Position numbers and translations under genes: made by a program
Notes under the pieces: generated by a model
Told to the model about the DNA's origin: nothing
Databases searched by the model: none
The model's input: only the letters and a program-made list of their open reading frames with translations
In this document: positions 17,286 through 25,984 of the stretch, piece by piece
Layout: every line of letters starts with the position of its first letter
Position numbering within the stretch: position 1 is the stretch's first letter
Source: Companilactobacillus halodurans
GTDB taxonomy: Bacteria > Bacillota > Bacilli > Lactobacillales > Lactobacillaceae
Length of the DNA: 64,000 bases
Reading direction: 5' to 3'
NCBI RefSeq assembly: GCF_009600985.1
Contig: NZ_VDFP01000015.1
Span: 1 to 64,000 of the forward strand

Positions 17286-18632
17286 ATGGCGAAAAGTAAT
17301 GATATTTCACAATTTGGTTATAAACAAGAATTGGAACGAACTTTGACCTTAAAAGACTTAGTTGTTTATGGGTTGATTTTTATGGTTCCGATAGCACCAA
17401 TGGGTATATATGGTTCAGTAATTTCAGAGTCAAAGGGAATGATTGCCTTAACATATTTGATTGGAATTATTGCAATGTTTTTTACAGCTCTCAGCTATGG
17501 TCAAATGGCTCAAGCTTTTCCAATAGCTGGTTCGGTCTATGCATATGCTCAGCGAGGAATCAATAAAACTATTGGATTCCTAGCTGGATGGATGATTATT
17601 CTAGATTATATTTTTGTTCCATCTTTGCTTTATGTTATTTCTGCAAATTCAATTAAATCTCTCCTACCTAACATCCCAACTTGGATATGGTTGATCCTTT
17701 TTATAATTATTAATACTGTAATTAACGTTGTTGGAATTAAGTTTACGTCAATTGCTAACATGGTATTTTTGATAGGTGAATTAATAGTTTTAGCCTTATT
17801 TATTGTACTGGCCGTTTATGGGATAACCCATGGAGTGGGTAATGGATTTACAATTAAACCGTTTTATGAAAAAGCTAATTTCAATATCAATTTTGTTATG
17901 ACAGCAACCTCAGTAGCTGTCTTGAGTTTCTTGGGTTTTGATGGTATCAGTACTTTAGCTGAAGAAACCAAAGGCGGTAATAAAACAGTTGGAAAAGGCA
18001 TCATGTGGGCATTAATTTTAGTTGGAGTTTTATTTATTGTTCAAACTTATTTAGCAGCTTTGATTGTCCCAGATTGGCATTCTTTCAGTGATTTAGACAC
18101 AGCTTTTTACGTTGTTGCTGAAAAAGTAGGTGGCAGACCGCTGATGTATATTACAACTATCGCGACAATATTATCTTGGGGATTTGCTAATGCACTTGCA
18201 GCGCAAGCAGCCATTTCTCGTATCCTCTTTGGTATGGCAAGAGATAAAAATTTGCCAACGGTTTTAGCTAAAGTTCATCCTAAATTTAAAACTCCATTTG
18301 TCAGTACATTATTAGTTTCTTTTGTATCTTTAGTTGTTGGGATATTATTTATGGATCGAAGTAATATTCTTTCTGAAATTGTAAATTGTGGTGCCTTAAC
18401 AGCTTTCTTGGTAATTCACCTGTCAGTAATTAATTACTATCTTATAAAAAGGGGTTCACATGACTATTTGAGACATTTAATAGTACCGGTCATTGGATTT
18501 GTAATAATTTTATTTGTAATGATAGGTCTAGATCCATTAGCAAAAAAAGTTGGAATAACTTGGTTAGTTATTGGAATCATTTATTATTCAGTTTTGAGAA
18601 TGAGTCGACGTAATGTTGACATTGATATGTAA
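17286..18632 (+). CDS. APC-family amino acid permease
   Basis: Amino-acid/polyamine transporter of 448 aa with about 12 membrane helices. TM1 begins LVVYGLIFMVPIAPMGIYG and a conserved family stretch reads AVLSFLGFDGISTLAEE. It follows the proline-iminopeptidase-like gene in the same operon, so it may import or exchange the amino acid that hydrolase releases. Substrate cannot be deduced. The operon ends at the strong terminator at 18638-18684. Confidence 0.85.
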   Translation: MAKSNDISQFGYKQELERTLTLKDLVVYGLIFMVPIAPMGIYGSVISESKGMIALTYLIGIIAMFFTALSYGQMAQAFPIAGSVYAYAQRGINKTIGFLAGWMIILDYIFVPSLLYVISANSIKSLLPNIPTWIWLILFIIINTVINVVGIKFTSIANMVFLIGELIVLALFIVLAVYGITHGVGNGFTIKPFYEKANFNINFVMTATSVAVLSFLGFDGISTLAEETKGGNKTVGKGIMWALILVGVLFIVQTYLAALIVPDWHSFSDLDTAFYVVAEKVGGRPLMYITTIATILSWGFANALAAQAAISRILFGMARDKNLPTVLAKVHPKFKTPFVSTLLVSFVSLVVGILFMDRSNILSEIVNCGALTAFLVIHLSVINYYLIKRGSHDYLRHLIVPVIGFVIILFVMIGLDPLAKKVGITWLVIGIIYYSVLRMSRRNVDIDM

Positions 18633-18637
18633 AAGTC

Positions 18638-18684
18638 AAAAAAAGCTCCCTTGATTGGATTAATCCAACCAAGGGAGCTTTTTT
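18638..18684. terminator. Bidirectional terminator
   Basis: A long stem with the core AAAGCTCCCTTG/CAAGGGAGCTTT is flanked by A-run and T-run. It serves the APC permease gene and the convergent DUF4430 gene. Confidence 0.9.
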
Positions 18685-18704
18685 GGCAAATATATCAAAT
18701 TTAT

Positions 18705-19085
18705 TTAACCATTATATTTGGATAATTTAAATTCAACTTTATCTTTGTTATGTAATTTCTTTTTGTCAGCAGAAACATTAACTTTTTTCTTGTTGACGGT
18801 ATAAGTCCAGTAAATTTTCTTCTTGTTGTTTTGCTTGTGGCCATCGATTTTTGTGATGAAGCCCTTTTTGTCAGTTACTTTCCAAGCTTTTTTCAAACCC
18901 TTAGTAACAGTGGCATTTTTCTTTAATTTGACAGTCTTTTTAGCAATCTGCTTTTTGTTTTTCTTCAAAGTATAAGTCACTTTGATATTGTTAGTAGATT
19001 TAGTTTGAACTGTTGTTGCTGTAGCAGGTGCAAAGACACCTAGAAGCATTAGTAACGACGCTAAGAATGCAGCAAATTTTTTCAT
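18705..19085 (-). CDS. Secreted DUF4430-domain protein
   Basis: Small exported protein of 126 aa. Residues 1 to about 32 form a signal peptide (KKFAAFLASLLMLLGVFAP core). The rest is a lysine-rich DUF4430 domain containing the diagnostic YWTYTVNKKKVNVSADKKKL. DUF4430 resembles the C-terminal fold of transcobalamin-type proteins and often lies near ECF transporters and B12 genes. There is no lipobox or LPXTG anchor, so the strong positive charge may hold it to the cell wall. It is divergent from EcfT and would capture cobalamin or a similar ligand outside the cell. Start ATG 19085 follows GGAGGAGGAGAAATCA. Confidence 0.8.
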   Translation of the reverse strand: MKKFAAFLASLLMLLGVFAPATATTVQTKSTNNIKVTYTLKKNKKQIAKKTVKLKKNATVTKGLKKAWKVTDKKGFITKIDGHKQNNKKKIYWTYTVNKKKVNVSADKKKLHNKDKVEFKLSKYNG

Positions 19086-19120
19086 TGATTTCTCCTCCTC
19101 CAATTTGTACAACGACTTTA

Positions 19121-19129
19121 ATTATAGCA
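19121..19129 (-). promoter_or_regulatory. Extended -10 promoter of the DUF4430 gene
   Basis: On the minus strand the sequence reads TGCTATAAT, an extended -10 box, 36 bp before the start codon. No good -35 is seen. Confidence 0.55.
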
Positions 19130-19206
19130 AATAAAAAAGTCTTTGAAGCAAATAGATTTTTTTTCATAATAAGTTAAAATAGGAATATTGACGTAAGGAG
19201 AAGACG

Positions 19207-20139
19207 ATGAATAAATTAATTGAATATTTCAAAAATAATATTAGTAGTCTGATAATGTTTGTTTATTTGATAAACATTATATTAATAGCCTTACTCTACA
19301 ATAATCCCATAATTTCTTTAGTAATATTGTTAGCATTAGTAGGGATGTCATGGTTAACTCGTCGGGGAAAATTTTTAGCCTATTTTAAATTTTCAATTAG
19401 TATTTTTATTATTACGATGGCTTTTAACTTGATTATCAACCAACGCGGACAAGATGTTTTATTGCGCCTGCCTTTTATCGTCATCTCGACGGCTTCGTTA
19501 GTCAACGCAATTACTTTAGGATTGTCGTTTGTCAATTTGTTGTGGACTTTTTATTTATACGATGCTTTTGTCAAAACTAAAGTAATCTTCGAGATTCTAT
19601 CGTACTTTTTTAAAAGTATTGCTATTATTTTTATGTTGACGATTAAGTTTATTCCAAGAATCGTTGGTATTTTTAAAGAGTCAAAGAACTTACGGCGCTT
19701 TCGCAGCAACCAAATAAATCAGAAATTGAACCTTTTAAATAAAATAAGGCAGACGATCGATTTGAACGAAACGGTCCTCGATAAGGCAATGGCAAGTTTT
19801 ATGGGAGTTTCAGATACCTTAGTTTTAAAAGGGTATGAAAAGAGATCCAAAAAAGTTGGTCATTTTATTTTTAACGCCAATGACTGGAGTATTTTATTAA
19901 TTATTATTTTTTCATTGATATTTAATATCAGCATGTCAGCACTTGATAAAGGAAAAATTGATTTTGGCTCCGGAAATTTGCAAGTTAGTTTTGGAAAAAA
20001 TGATTGGTGGATAATAATTGTTAACATTATTATAATTTTATTGCCATTATTGACAGGGGGTGTGCATTACTTATGGTGGAAATTTTACGGTGCCAAAACT
20101 ACAGTTTCCAATACAACAACAGCCAAAAATTATCGTTAA
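19207..20139 (+). CDS. ecfT: ECF transporter transmembrane protein EcfT
   Basis: Membrane coupling subunit of an energy-coupling-factor transporter (CbiQ family), 310 aa. After several N-terminal helices it has the coupling region with FIPRIVGIFKESKNLRRFRS and FMGVSDTLVLKGYEKRSKK, the basic segments that contact the ATPases. Two more hydrophobic segments follow. It overlaps the ATPase gene by 67 bp, which is unusual. This gene set, with its own S component, looks like a dedicated ECF system separate from the shared ecfAAT module that lactobacilli usually keep in the ribosomal-protein region. The start follows GTAAGGAGAAGACG. Confidence 0.82.
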   Translation: MNKLIEYFKNNISSLIMFVYLINIILIALLYNNPIISLVILLALVGMSWLTRRGKFLAYFKFSISIFIITMAFNLIINQRGQDVLLRLPFIVISTASLVNAITLGLSFVNLLWTFYLYDAFVKTKVIFEILSYFFKSIAIIFMLTIKFIPRIVGIFKESKNLRRFRSNQINQKLNLLNKIRQTIDLNETVLDKAMASFMGVSDTLVLKGYEKRSKKVGHFIFNANDWSILLIIIFSLIFNISMSALDKGKIDFGSGNLQVSFGKNDWWIIIVNIIIILLPLLTGGVHYLWWKFYGAKTTVSNTTTAKNYR

Positions 20140-21668
20140 ATAAGCTTAATTTCTCAGTCGATCAAGGTGATTTCGTTATTTTGATTGGTGACACCGGTAG
20201 CGGCAAGAGCACGCTCTTGAAACAATTTCTTCCAGAATTGCTTACGGGAAAAGTTTTATCCGGTCAAATCAATAGTCAGTATTCACGCGATGCAAATCAC
20301 TTTGCTTATGTCTCACAATTTGTTGATAATCAAATTGTTATGGAAACGCCGAAAGATGAACTGGAATTCGTCTTAGATAATCAAGGCTGCAACGATAATG
20401 AAATATCGATGCGAATTGCTGAAATTGCTAGTTATTTAGGAATCGTCGATTTGTTGGAACAAGAAGTTTCCCACTTGTCTGGTGGACAAAAACAATTAGT
20501 TAATTTGGCTAGTGCGCTCGTTTTGAAACCCCAAGTATTATTATTGGATGAGCCGACAGCACAACTTGATCCGGTGGCTTCAGAAAAATTATTGCAGATT
20601 ATCCACAAACTGAATCAAGATTTCAATTTAACAGTATTATTAGTTGAACATGAGATTGAAAAAGAAGTCAGCTTTGCTAACCGTTTAATGATTTTAGAAA
20701 AAGGCAAATTGATTTTAGATGAACCCATCAAACAAGGTCTGTCAAAGATTTTCCAAGCAAAACATTATCGAAATTATTTGACCCAGATTGACCGCCTGGC
20801 TTTAGAATTAAATTTTAAATCAGTCGATTTGCCCTTAAGCAATCAACAATTAACAAAACTGATTTCAAAAAAAACGTCGAATTTGCAATACGTAAAACCA
20901 GAAAATAAGTCAAAAACTAATAGTATATTTAGCGTGAAGAATTTGAGCTTTCGTTTTGATTTTAATGGTCGAAAAATTTTGAATCGAATCAATTTTCAAC
21001 TAGAAGAAGGCGGTTCTTATTGTATTGTGGGTCCAAATGGTGTTGGAAAGACGACCTTGTTAAAAGTTTTAACGCAACAATTAAAGCCACAGACAGGTAA
21101 AATCAAATTCTTAAATAAAAAAATAACAAATGATTTTTATCGACAAGTTTTTGTTTTGCCACAAAATCCAGCTAATTTATTTATCAAAGCAACAGTTAAA
21201 GCTGAATTGGAATTTCAATTGAAGGAAAATCATAGTCAAAAAAACTTATCAGAAGTTTTATCGGAATTTTCTTTAGAAGGTTTGGAAGAATACAGCCCTT
21301 ATGACCTTAGTGGAGGTCAACAGGAATTTTTAGCTTTGGCGCTGGGATTTATCAAGAATCCGAAGATATTGTTCTTAGATGAACCAACTAAGGGATTAGA
21401 TCCTAATAAAAGAATCTTGTTGAGCAAATTATTAAAGGATTTTCAATCAGAAAAAAAGACTGTTTTAATTAATAGTCATGATTTATTATTTGCGGCTGAT
21501 TATGCTGATTATGTTGCAATGATGTTTAATGGCAATTTGAGTCAGTTCCAAACGCCAAGTGATTTTTTTGCTGATAAATTTTTCTATACGACAGAAATAA
21601 ATAAAGCTCTGCGAGATATTTTTCCCCAGGCTTTAATTTGGAAGGATATTAAAAAAATTGAATCATAA
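20073..21668 (+). CDS. ECF transporter double ATPase (two EcfA domains in one chain)
   Basis: ATPase of 531 aa with two ABC domains. Domain one (about 1-225) has Walker A GDTGSGKSTLLK, signature HLSGGQKQ and Walker B LLLDEPTAQLD. Domain two (about 265-500) has GPNGVGKTTLLK, LSGGQQEF and LFLDEPTKGLD. It drives vitamin uptake with EcfT and the S component. Start ATG 20073 lies inside ecfT, with GGGGG 12 bp upstream. Fused EcfA pairs are typical of dedicated, non-shared ECF systems. Confidence 0.88.
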   Translation: MVEILRCQNYSFQYNNSQKLSLNKLNFSVDQGDFVILIGDTGSGKSTLLKQFLPELLTGKVLSGQINSQYSRDANHFAYVSQFVDNQIVMETPKDELEFVLDNQGCNDNEISMRIAEIASYLGIVDLLEQEVSHLSGGQKQLVNLASALVLKPQVLLLDEPTAQLDPVASEKLLQIIHKLNQDFNLTVLLVEHEIEKEVSFANRLMILEKGKLILDEPIKQGLSKIFQAKHYRNYLTQIDRLALELNFKSVDLPLSNQQLTKLISKKTSNLQYVKPENKSKTNSIFSVKNLSFRFDFNGRKILNRINFQLEEGGSYCIVGPNGVGKTTLLKVLTQQLKPQTGKIKFLNKKITNDFYRQVFVLPQNPANLFIKATVKAELEFQLKENHSQKNLSEVLSEFSLEGLEEYSPYDLSGGQQEFLALALGFIKNPKILFLDEPTKGLDPNKRILLSKLLKDFQSEKKTVLINSHDLLFAADYADYVAMMFNGNLSQFQTPSDFFADKFFYTTEINKALRDIFPQALIWKDIKKIES

Positions 21669-22335
21669 ATCGATTGCACTAATTTTATCGTCACTAGTTT
21701 TACTTATTTTAATGATGAGTTTTTCAACTAAAAATTATTTATTATTTTCTTTTGCTATTTTATTGATAACTTTAGGAGTATATTTTTGGAAATTCGAAAA
21801 ATCGCGACACACTTCTCGAGAGGTCGTCTTTATTGCAATTATTTGTGCCTTAGCAGTTGTCGGAAGGATTATCTTTGCCGCAATCCCCTCTGTCAAACCG
21901 GAACTTTTTATCTTGATAATGGGAGCCATCGTTACTGGTCCTGAAACAGGTTTTTTGATGGGAACTATCATCGCATTGACTTCAAATATGTATTTTGGCC
22001 AAGGAGTCTGGACTCCTTGGCAGATGTTTGCTTTAGGCGTGATTGGATTGATTTCGGGAATTTGTTTCCAAAAACGTCCTAGGACTTGGATTTTAACGAT
22101 TTGGGGACTAGTCAGTGGCTTTTTGATGGGATGGATTATGGATATCTACTATATTATTGGTTTCGTTGATCCGATTACTGTTAAGAGCATCTTGACTTCC
22201 ATTGCCGCTAGTTTTTATTTCGACTTCGTCCATGGATTATTTACGGCTGTCTTGTTATTGCTAGTTGGCAAGCGTTGGATTCAGATTTTCAACAATTACA
22301 AAGTTAAATATAATTTGTTCGATAAAAAAAGCTAA
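21658..22335 (+). CDS. ECF transporter S component, probably cobalamin-specific
   Basis: Substrate-binding membrane protein of 225 aa with about six to seven helices. After two N-terminal hydrophobic segments, EVVFIAIICALAVVGRIIFAAIP and KPELFILIMGAIVTGPETGF are typical of ECF S components; the former includes the alanine-rich helix 1 that contacts EcfT. It starts with TTG at 21658 overlapping the end of the ATPase gene by 11 bp, after GGAAGGAT. The DUF4430 protein and the PduO-type adenosyltransferase on either side argue for cobalamin as the substrate. Another vitamin or a metabolite remains possible. Confidence 0.75.
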   Translation: MNHKSIALILSSLVLLILMMSFSTKNYLLFSFAILLITLGVYFWKFEKSRHTSREVVFIAIICALAVVGRIIFAAIPSVKPELFILIMGAIVTGPETGFLMGTIIALTSNMYFGQGVWTPWQMFALGVIGLISGICFQKRPRTWILTIWGLVSGFLMGWIMDIYYIIGFVDPITVKSILTSIAASFYFDFVHGLFTAVLLLLVGKRWIQIFNNYKVKYNLFDKKS

Positions 22336-22356
22336 AACAATTAATGTCTTAGCTTT
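22328..22356. terminator. Bidirectional terminator hairpin
   Basis: AAAGCTAA at 22328-22335 pairs with TTAGCTTT at 22349-22356, overlapping the S-component stop. It separates that gene from the convergent glpF-type gene. Confidence 0.55.
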
Positions 22357-22361
22357 CAAAA

Positions 22362-23081
22362 TTATGGAATTAATAAGTATAACCAGGCAGCAACGATGCC
22401 ACCTGCAAGTGGTCCAAAAATGGGTACCCAGCTGTATGCCCAATCCGAATTACCCTTGTTAGCAATTGGTAGGATTTGATGAGCAATTCTTGGTCCGAGG
22501 TCTCTGGCAGGATTAATTGCATAGCCAGTTGTCCCACCAAGCGAGAAGCCAATAGCGGTAATCAAAAGTCCGACCACGATTGGATTAAGTCCTTGGGTAA
22601 ATTTACCACGAGTAAAGGCTAAGAGTGCAAAGACTAAAACAAAAGTTCCGATAAATTCACTAATAAAGTTAAAGAAATAATTACGAATAGCTGGTCCAGT
22701 TGCGAAGACGCCTAAAATAGCTTGTGGATCATCGGTTTCTTGCCAATGTGGGTAGTAATTGATCCAAACTAAAATGGCCCCAACAATAGCACCTAAAATT
22801 TGAGCTATGATGTAAGGTATAACTGATGACCAAGGGAAGACACCCGCAATTGCCATCCCCACAGTTACGGCCGGATTTAAATGAGCTGGACTTAAAAAGG
22901 CTGAACAATAAATTCCCAATGTAACTGCTAGGCCCCACCCTAAGGCGATGGCAACCCAGCCTGAACCTTGGGCTTTTGATTTGTTAAGACTAACAGCCGC
23001 AACGACACCGTCACCCAGTAAAATCAAGACTAGGGTACCGATGAATTCGCCGACTAGTTGTAATGTTAAACTATCTTGCAT
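22362..23081 (-). CDS. glpF: Glycerol uptake facilitator (GlpF-type aquaglyceroporin)
   Basis: Major intrinsic protein of 239 aa with six membrane helices and both half-helix motifs, HLNPAVT and INPARDLGPR. The aspartate after the second NPAR is the mark of glycerol-conducting members. It would admit glycerol, and possibly dihydroxyacetone or propanediol, by facilitated diffusion. The start follows TTGGAGGAAAGCTT. Its promoter region carries a cre-like site at 23103-23116. It lies between the ECF genes and PduO, in line with a glycerol/B12 theme (PduF is the analogous channel in pdu operons). Confidence 0.9.
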   Translation of the reverse strand: MQDSLTLQLVGEFIGTLVLILLGDGVVAAVSLNKSKAQGSGWVAIALGWGLAVTLGIYCSAFLSPAHLNPAVTVGMAIAGVFPWSSVIPYIIAQILGAIVGAILVWINYYPHWQETDDPQAILGVFATGPAIRNYFFNFISEFIGTFVLVFALLAFTRGKFTQGLNPIVVGLLITAIGFSLGGTTGYAINPARDLGPRIAHQILPIANKGNSDWAYSWVPIFGPLAGGIVAAWLYLLIP

Positions 23082-23102
23082 AAGCTTTCCTCCAAATCTA
23101 TG

Positions 23103-23116
23103 TGACTACGCTTTCA
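23103..23116. promoter_or_regulatory. cre-like site upstream of glpF
   Basis: On the minus strand TGAAAGCGTAGTCA matches the cre consensus at 12 of 14 positions, 22 bp before the glpF start. CcpA repression is inferred. Confidence 0.5.
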
Positions 23117-23222
23117 TTTTTTGTTACATATAGATTATACATAGATGAGGTGGATAAAACTATAAAATGCATTGGTTTCAATTTCACAATAAAACAAAAT
23201 ATATTTTTTGAAGGAGTACAAA

Positions 23223-23792
23223 ATGAAAATTTATACAAGAACTGGCGATAAAGGCAAGACTCGAATCATAGGAAACGACGTGCTTTATAAATCAGCTACT
23301 AGAATCAATTCTTACGGAACAATTGATGAATTGAATTCCTTAGTGGGCGTTATTATTGCCAATTTGTCTACAAAAACAGCAGTATTGCACGATGAACTAG
23401 AAGAAATTCAACAACTATTATTTGATTGTGGAACGGATTTGGCCATTTCTGCTAAGGATACGAAGCACGAATTCATTTTTAAAGATGACAATGGCGCTGT
23501 CGACTGGCTAGAAAAGAAGATTGACGAATACAGCGATAAAGTTCCTGTAACCAAAAAATTCATTTTACCTGGCGGTTCAAAAACAGCCTCCAATTTACAT
23601 TTGGCCAGAACTGTCACTCGTCGAGCTGAGCGTGAAATTGTTAAATTGATGCAAGAAGAACCCATCAATGAGGCAGTATTGAAGTTTATCAACCGACTAT
23701 CTGATTACTTTTTTGCTGCAGCTCGTTATAGCAATGTCCTTGAAGGTGTAAAAGATATCCAGTATCGTAATAGTAAGCCCGTATTTAGATAA
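23223..23792 (+). CDS. pduO: PduO-type ATP:cob(I)alamin adenosyltransferase
   Basis: Enzyme of 189 aa that transfers the adenosyl group of ATP to cob(I)alamin to make coenzyme B12. Signature segments are YTRTGDKGKTRI at the N-terminus, SYGTIDELNSLVG, the arginine-rich RTVTRRAEREIV and FINRLSDYFFAAAR at the C-terminus. It lacks the extra C-terminal domain of long PduO proteins. ATG 23223 follows GAAGGAGTACAAA; the TTG at 23208 lies in front of the ribosome site. The gene is next to the ECF cluster and glpF, and no B12-dependent enzyme is present in the window. Confidence 0.9.
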   Translation: MKIYTRTGDKGKTRIIGNDVLYKSATRINSYGTIDELNSLVGVIIANLSTKTAVLHDELEEIQQLLFDCGTDLAISAKDTKHEFIFKDDNGAVDWLEKKIDEYSDKVPVTKKFILPGGSKTASNLHLARTVTRRAEREIVKLMQEEPINEAVLKFINRLSDYFFAAARYSNVLEGVKDIQYRNSKPVFR

Positions 23793-23808
23793 GAAAAGAG
23801 GTAATACA

Positions 23809-24417
23809 TTGCGTTCACAAAAAGAAAAGATGTTATCCGGCGACTTGTATATTGCTAATGATCCTGAGATTGCTCATGATTTTAAAAAGGCCAAGCGTCT
23901 AGTTAGGTCATATAATCAAACGACTGAAGAAGAACCTCAAAAAAGACAGTCTATTATTGACGACCTGTTTAAAAAGAGTGGTTCGGGAATCCATTTAGAG
24001 CCACCATTTTATACCGATTATGGCAGCAATACCGTCATTGGAGATAATTTCTATTCAAATTATGAATGTATTATTATTGATACAGCCAACGTAAAAATCG
24101 GTAACAATGTCATGTTTGGACCTCGTGTTGGGCTGTACACAGCTGGTCATCCTATTGATAGTCTGATACGAAATGAGCATCTTGAATATGGTAAGCCAAT
24201 TACAATTGGTAACGACGTTTGGCTAGGTGGAAATGTTGTGGTAAATCCAGGAATTACAATTGGCAATAACGTTGTCATTGGTTCTGGATCAATCGTTACT
24301 AGAGATATTCCTGATGGCGTGATTGCTGTGGGTAATCCTTGTCGAATTTTGAGAAAAATCAATCAACAAGATCACGATTACTGGGAACTCGAAAAGAAAA
24401 AATATTATGAAAATTAA
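23809..24417 (+). CDS. Sugar O-acetyltransferase, maltose/galactoside acetyltransferase type
   Basis: Acetyl-CoA-dependent acetyltransferase of 202 aa. The N-terminal MRSQKEKMLSGDLYIANDPE is the Mac domain typical of the family. The rest is a left-handed beta-helix of hexapeptide repeats (for example IGNDVWLGGNVVVNPGITIG), with the catalytic histidine in LYTAGHPIDS. It would acetylate non-metabolised sugars. The start is TTG 23809 after AAAGAGGT, 17 bp after pduO; ATG 23830 is the next option. The operon ends at a terminator at 24441-24485. Confidence 0.88.
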   Translation: MRSQKEKMLSGDLYIANDPEIAHDFKKAKRLVRSYNQTTEEEPQKRQSIIDDLFKKSGSGIHLEPPFYTDYGSNTVIGDNFYSNYECIIIDTANVKIGNNVMFGPRVGLYTAGHPIDSLIRNEHLEYGKPITIGNDVWLGGNVVVNPGITIGNNVVIGSGSIVTRDIPDGVIAVGNPCRILRKINQQDHDYWELEKKKYYEN

Positions 24418-24440
24418 AAAAATATAGTTCTGTAATAAGA

Positions 24441-24485
24441 ATAGGGTTCAGAAAATCAATTTGATTTCCTGAACCCTATCTTTTT
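24441..24485. terminator. Bidirectional terminator
   Basis: ATAGGGTTCA at 24441-24450 pairs with TGAACCCTAT at 24470-24479, followed by CTTTTT. It lies between the acetyltransferase and the convergent permease remnant. Confidence 0.85.
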
Positions 24486-24490
24486 GCCTT

Positions 24491-25984
24491 CTAATCGACT
24501 GATTTTAGTGCTTCTAACATGTCGATATTTTTTATTTTTTGGTTCATCATCATCATAACTACGAGTGAAAAAATAATCATTAAGATGACTGAAATAATAG
24601 GATTTGACCACGATAATCCAGGAGCGACCATTGCTGTAGCTGGAGGCAATAGTTTCATGATGTATCCATGAAAGGCATATCCAAAACCAAGCCCAAGTAC
24701 AATTCCGATACCAGTTAAAATATTAGTTTCTCGATAAATATACATTAAGACTTCATTAGGATAGAAACCTAAGACCTTTAAAGTTGAGAGTTCCCGAACC
24801 CGTTCACTGATATTGATATTAGTAAGCGTATAGAGAACAACTAATGAAAGCAGGGATGCACTCAATACTAAAACGAGGATTAAATTATTGAGATTGCTCA
24901 AAATATTGGTGATGGTTGATTTAGTTTCTTGAGACTGAATCGTTTGCACGGCAGCTTCTTGACGATTAAATTTAGCTGCAAAATTATTAACTTGTTCTTT
25001 GGAGTTCTTCTTCAAACTAACAAGATAGGCATTAGCTTGGTACTTTTGATTGAAGACTTTTTGATAATAAGCTTGATTCATATAAATGTAATGGCCAGCA
25101 TACATTGTCGTAATTCCGGCAATTTTGATTTTATGAGTAGTTCCATCGGTTTCATGGATTTTAATTTTTCCACCAACTGTTACATTTTGTAAATTAGCTA
25201 ATTTTTGAGAAATAATGGCACCGTTATTTGATAACTTCAATGCCTTATGTGATTGATAATCTTGTAGTTTGATATAGTGATTTAATTGTTGTGAGTTTTT
25301 TGAAACTGTAAGCGAAATGTCCTCACGTGCATAATCATTATTGCGAGTTGCATAAATATTTTCGAAATAAGCTCCATTAAATCGTTTCACATTATTAGAG
25401 TTACGAACAACATTCTTAGCACGATTAATATTTTGCGTCGACTCGTCAGGATTGTAGGCGGTGATAATATCGTATTGACTGATATGTCCAAATTGACGCT
25501 CAACAATGGTATTCAGGGAATCTTTAATACCAAATCCTGTAATCATTAAAGCTGTGGCTCCCGCAACACCAACAATTGTCATAAGCATGCGGCCCTTATA
25601 TCTGAAGAGGTTTCGAGCCGTAACCTTATAGGAAAAGTTTAAATGGTGCCAAATAAAATTAATTTTTTCAAGTAAGATTCGTGAACCACCAGCAGGAGGT
25701 TTTGGCAACATTAATTGAGCGGGATCAGTTTTAAGCTCTTTACGAGAGGCTAACCAAGAAGAAAGGACAGTCGAAAGAAAAGCTAATAGGAAAGACAAGA
25801 CAATATACCAAGGGTGTAAGTTAAGCTGTAATTTAGTGAACGTGAAATTAGCAGTATAAGCATTGAAAATGATTCTTGGCAACGTTATTAATCCTAAAAT
25901 ACTTCCTAAAATAGTCCCTAGAAGTGCTGCCAAAAAACTGTATACGATAAATTCCCGATGAACTAAAGGGGGTTTCGTTTTCAT
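24491..25984 (-). pseudogene. C-terminal part of an FtsX-family ABC transporter permease
   Basis: The open frame of 497 codons begins inside the first FtsX membrane block (EFIVYSFLAALLGTILG), not at a normal N-terminus; family members of this type are commonly 750 aa or more. A large extracytoplasmic domain follows (about residues 150-340), then a second FtsX block ending in MNQKIKNIDMLEALKSVD, which is complete. The first codons lie in DNA that reads as gluconate kinase on the other strand, and no ribosome site precedes them. The 5' half and the promoter were therefore lost where the two genes were joined near 25955-25968. Translation of a functional protein is unlikely. Confidence 0.85.

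Noticed and set aside
19086..19206. Cobalamin riboswitch before the ECF genes
   Set aside because: The intergenic region is only 121 bp and shows none of the B12-box sequence I would expect; too short for that aptamer.
23408..23692. Minus-strand open frame opposite pduO
   Set aside because: It is an antisense shadow of a clearly conserved gene, with no ribosome site.
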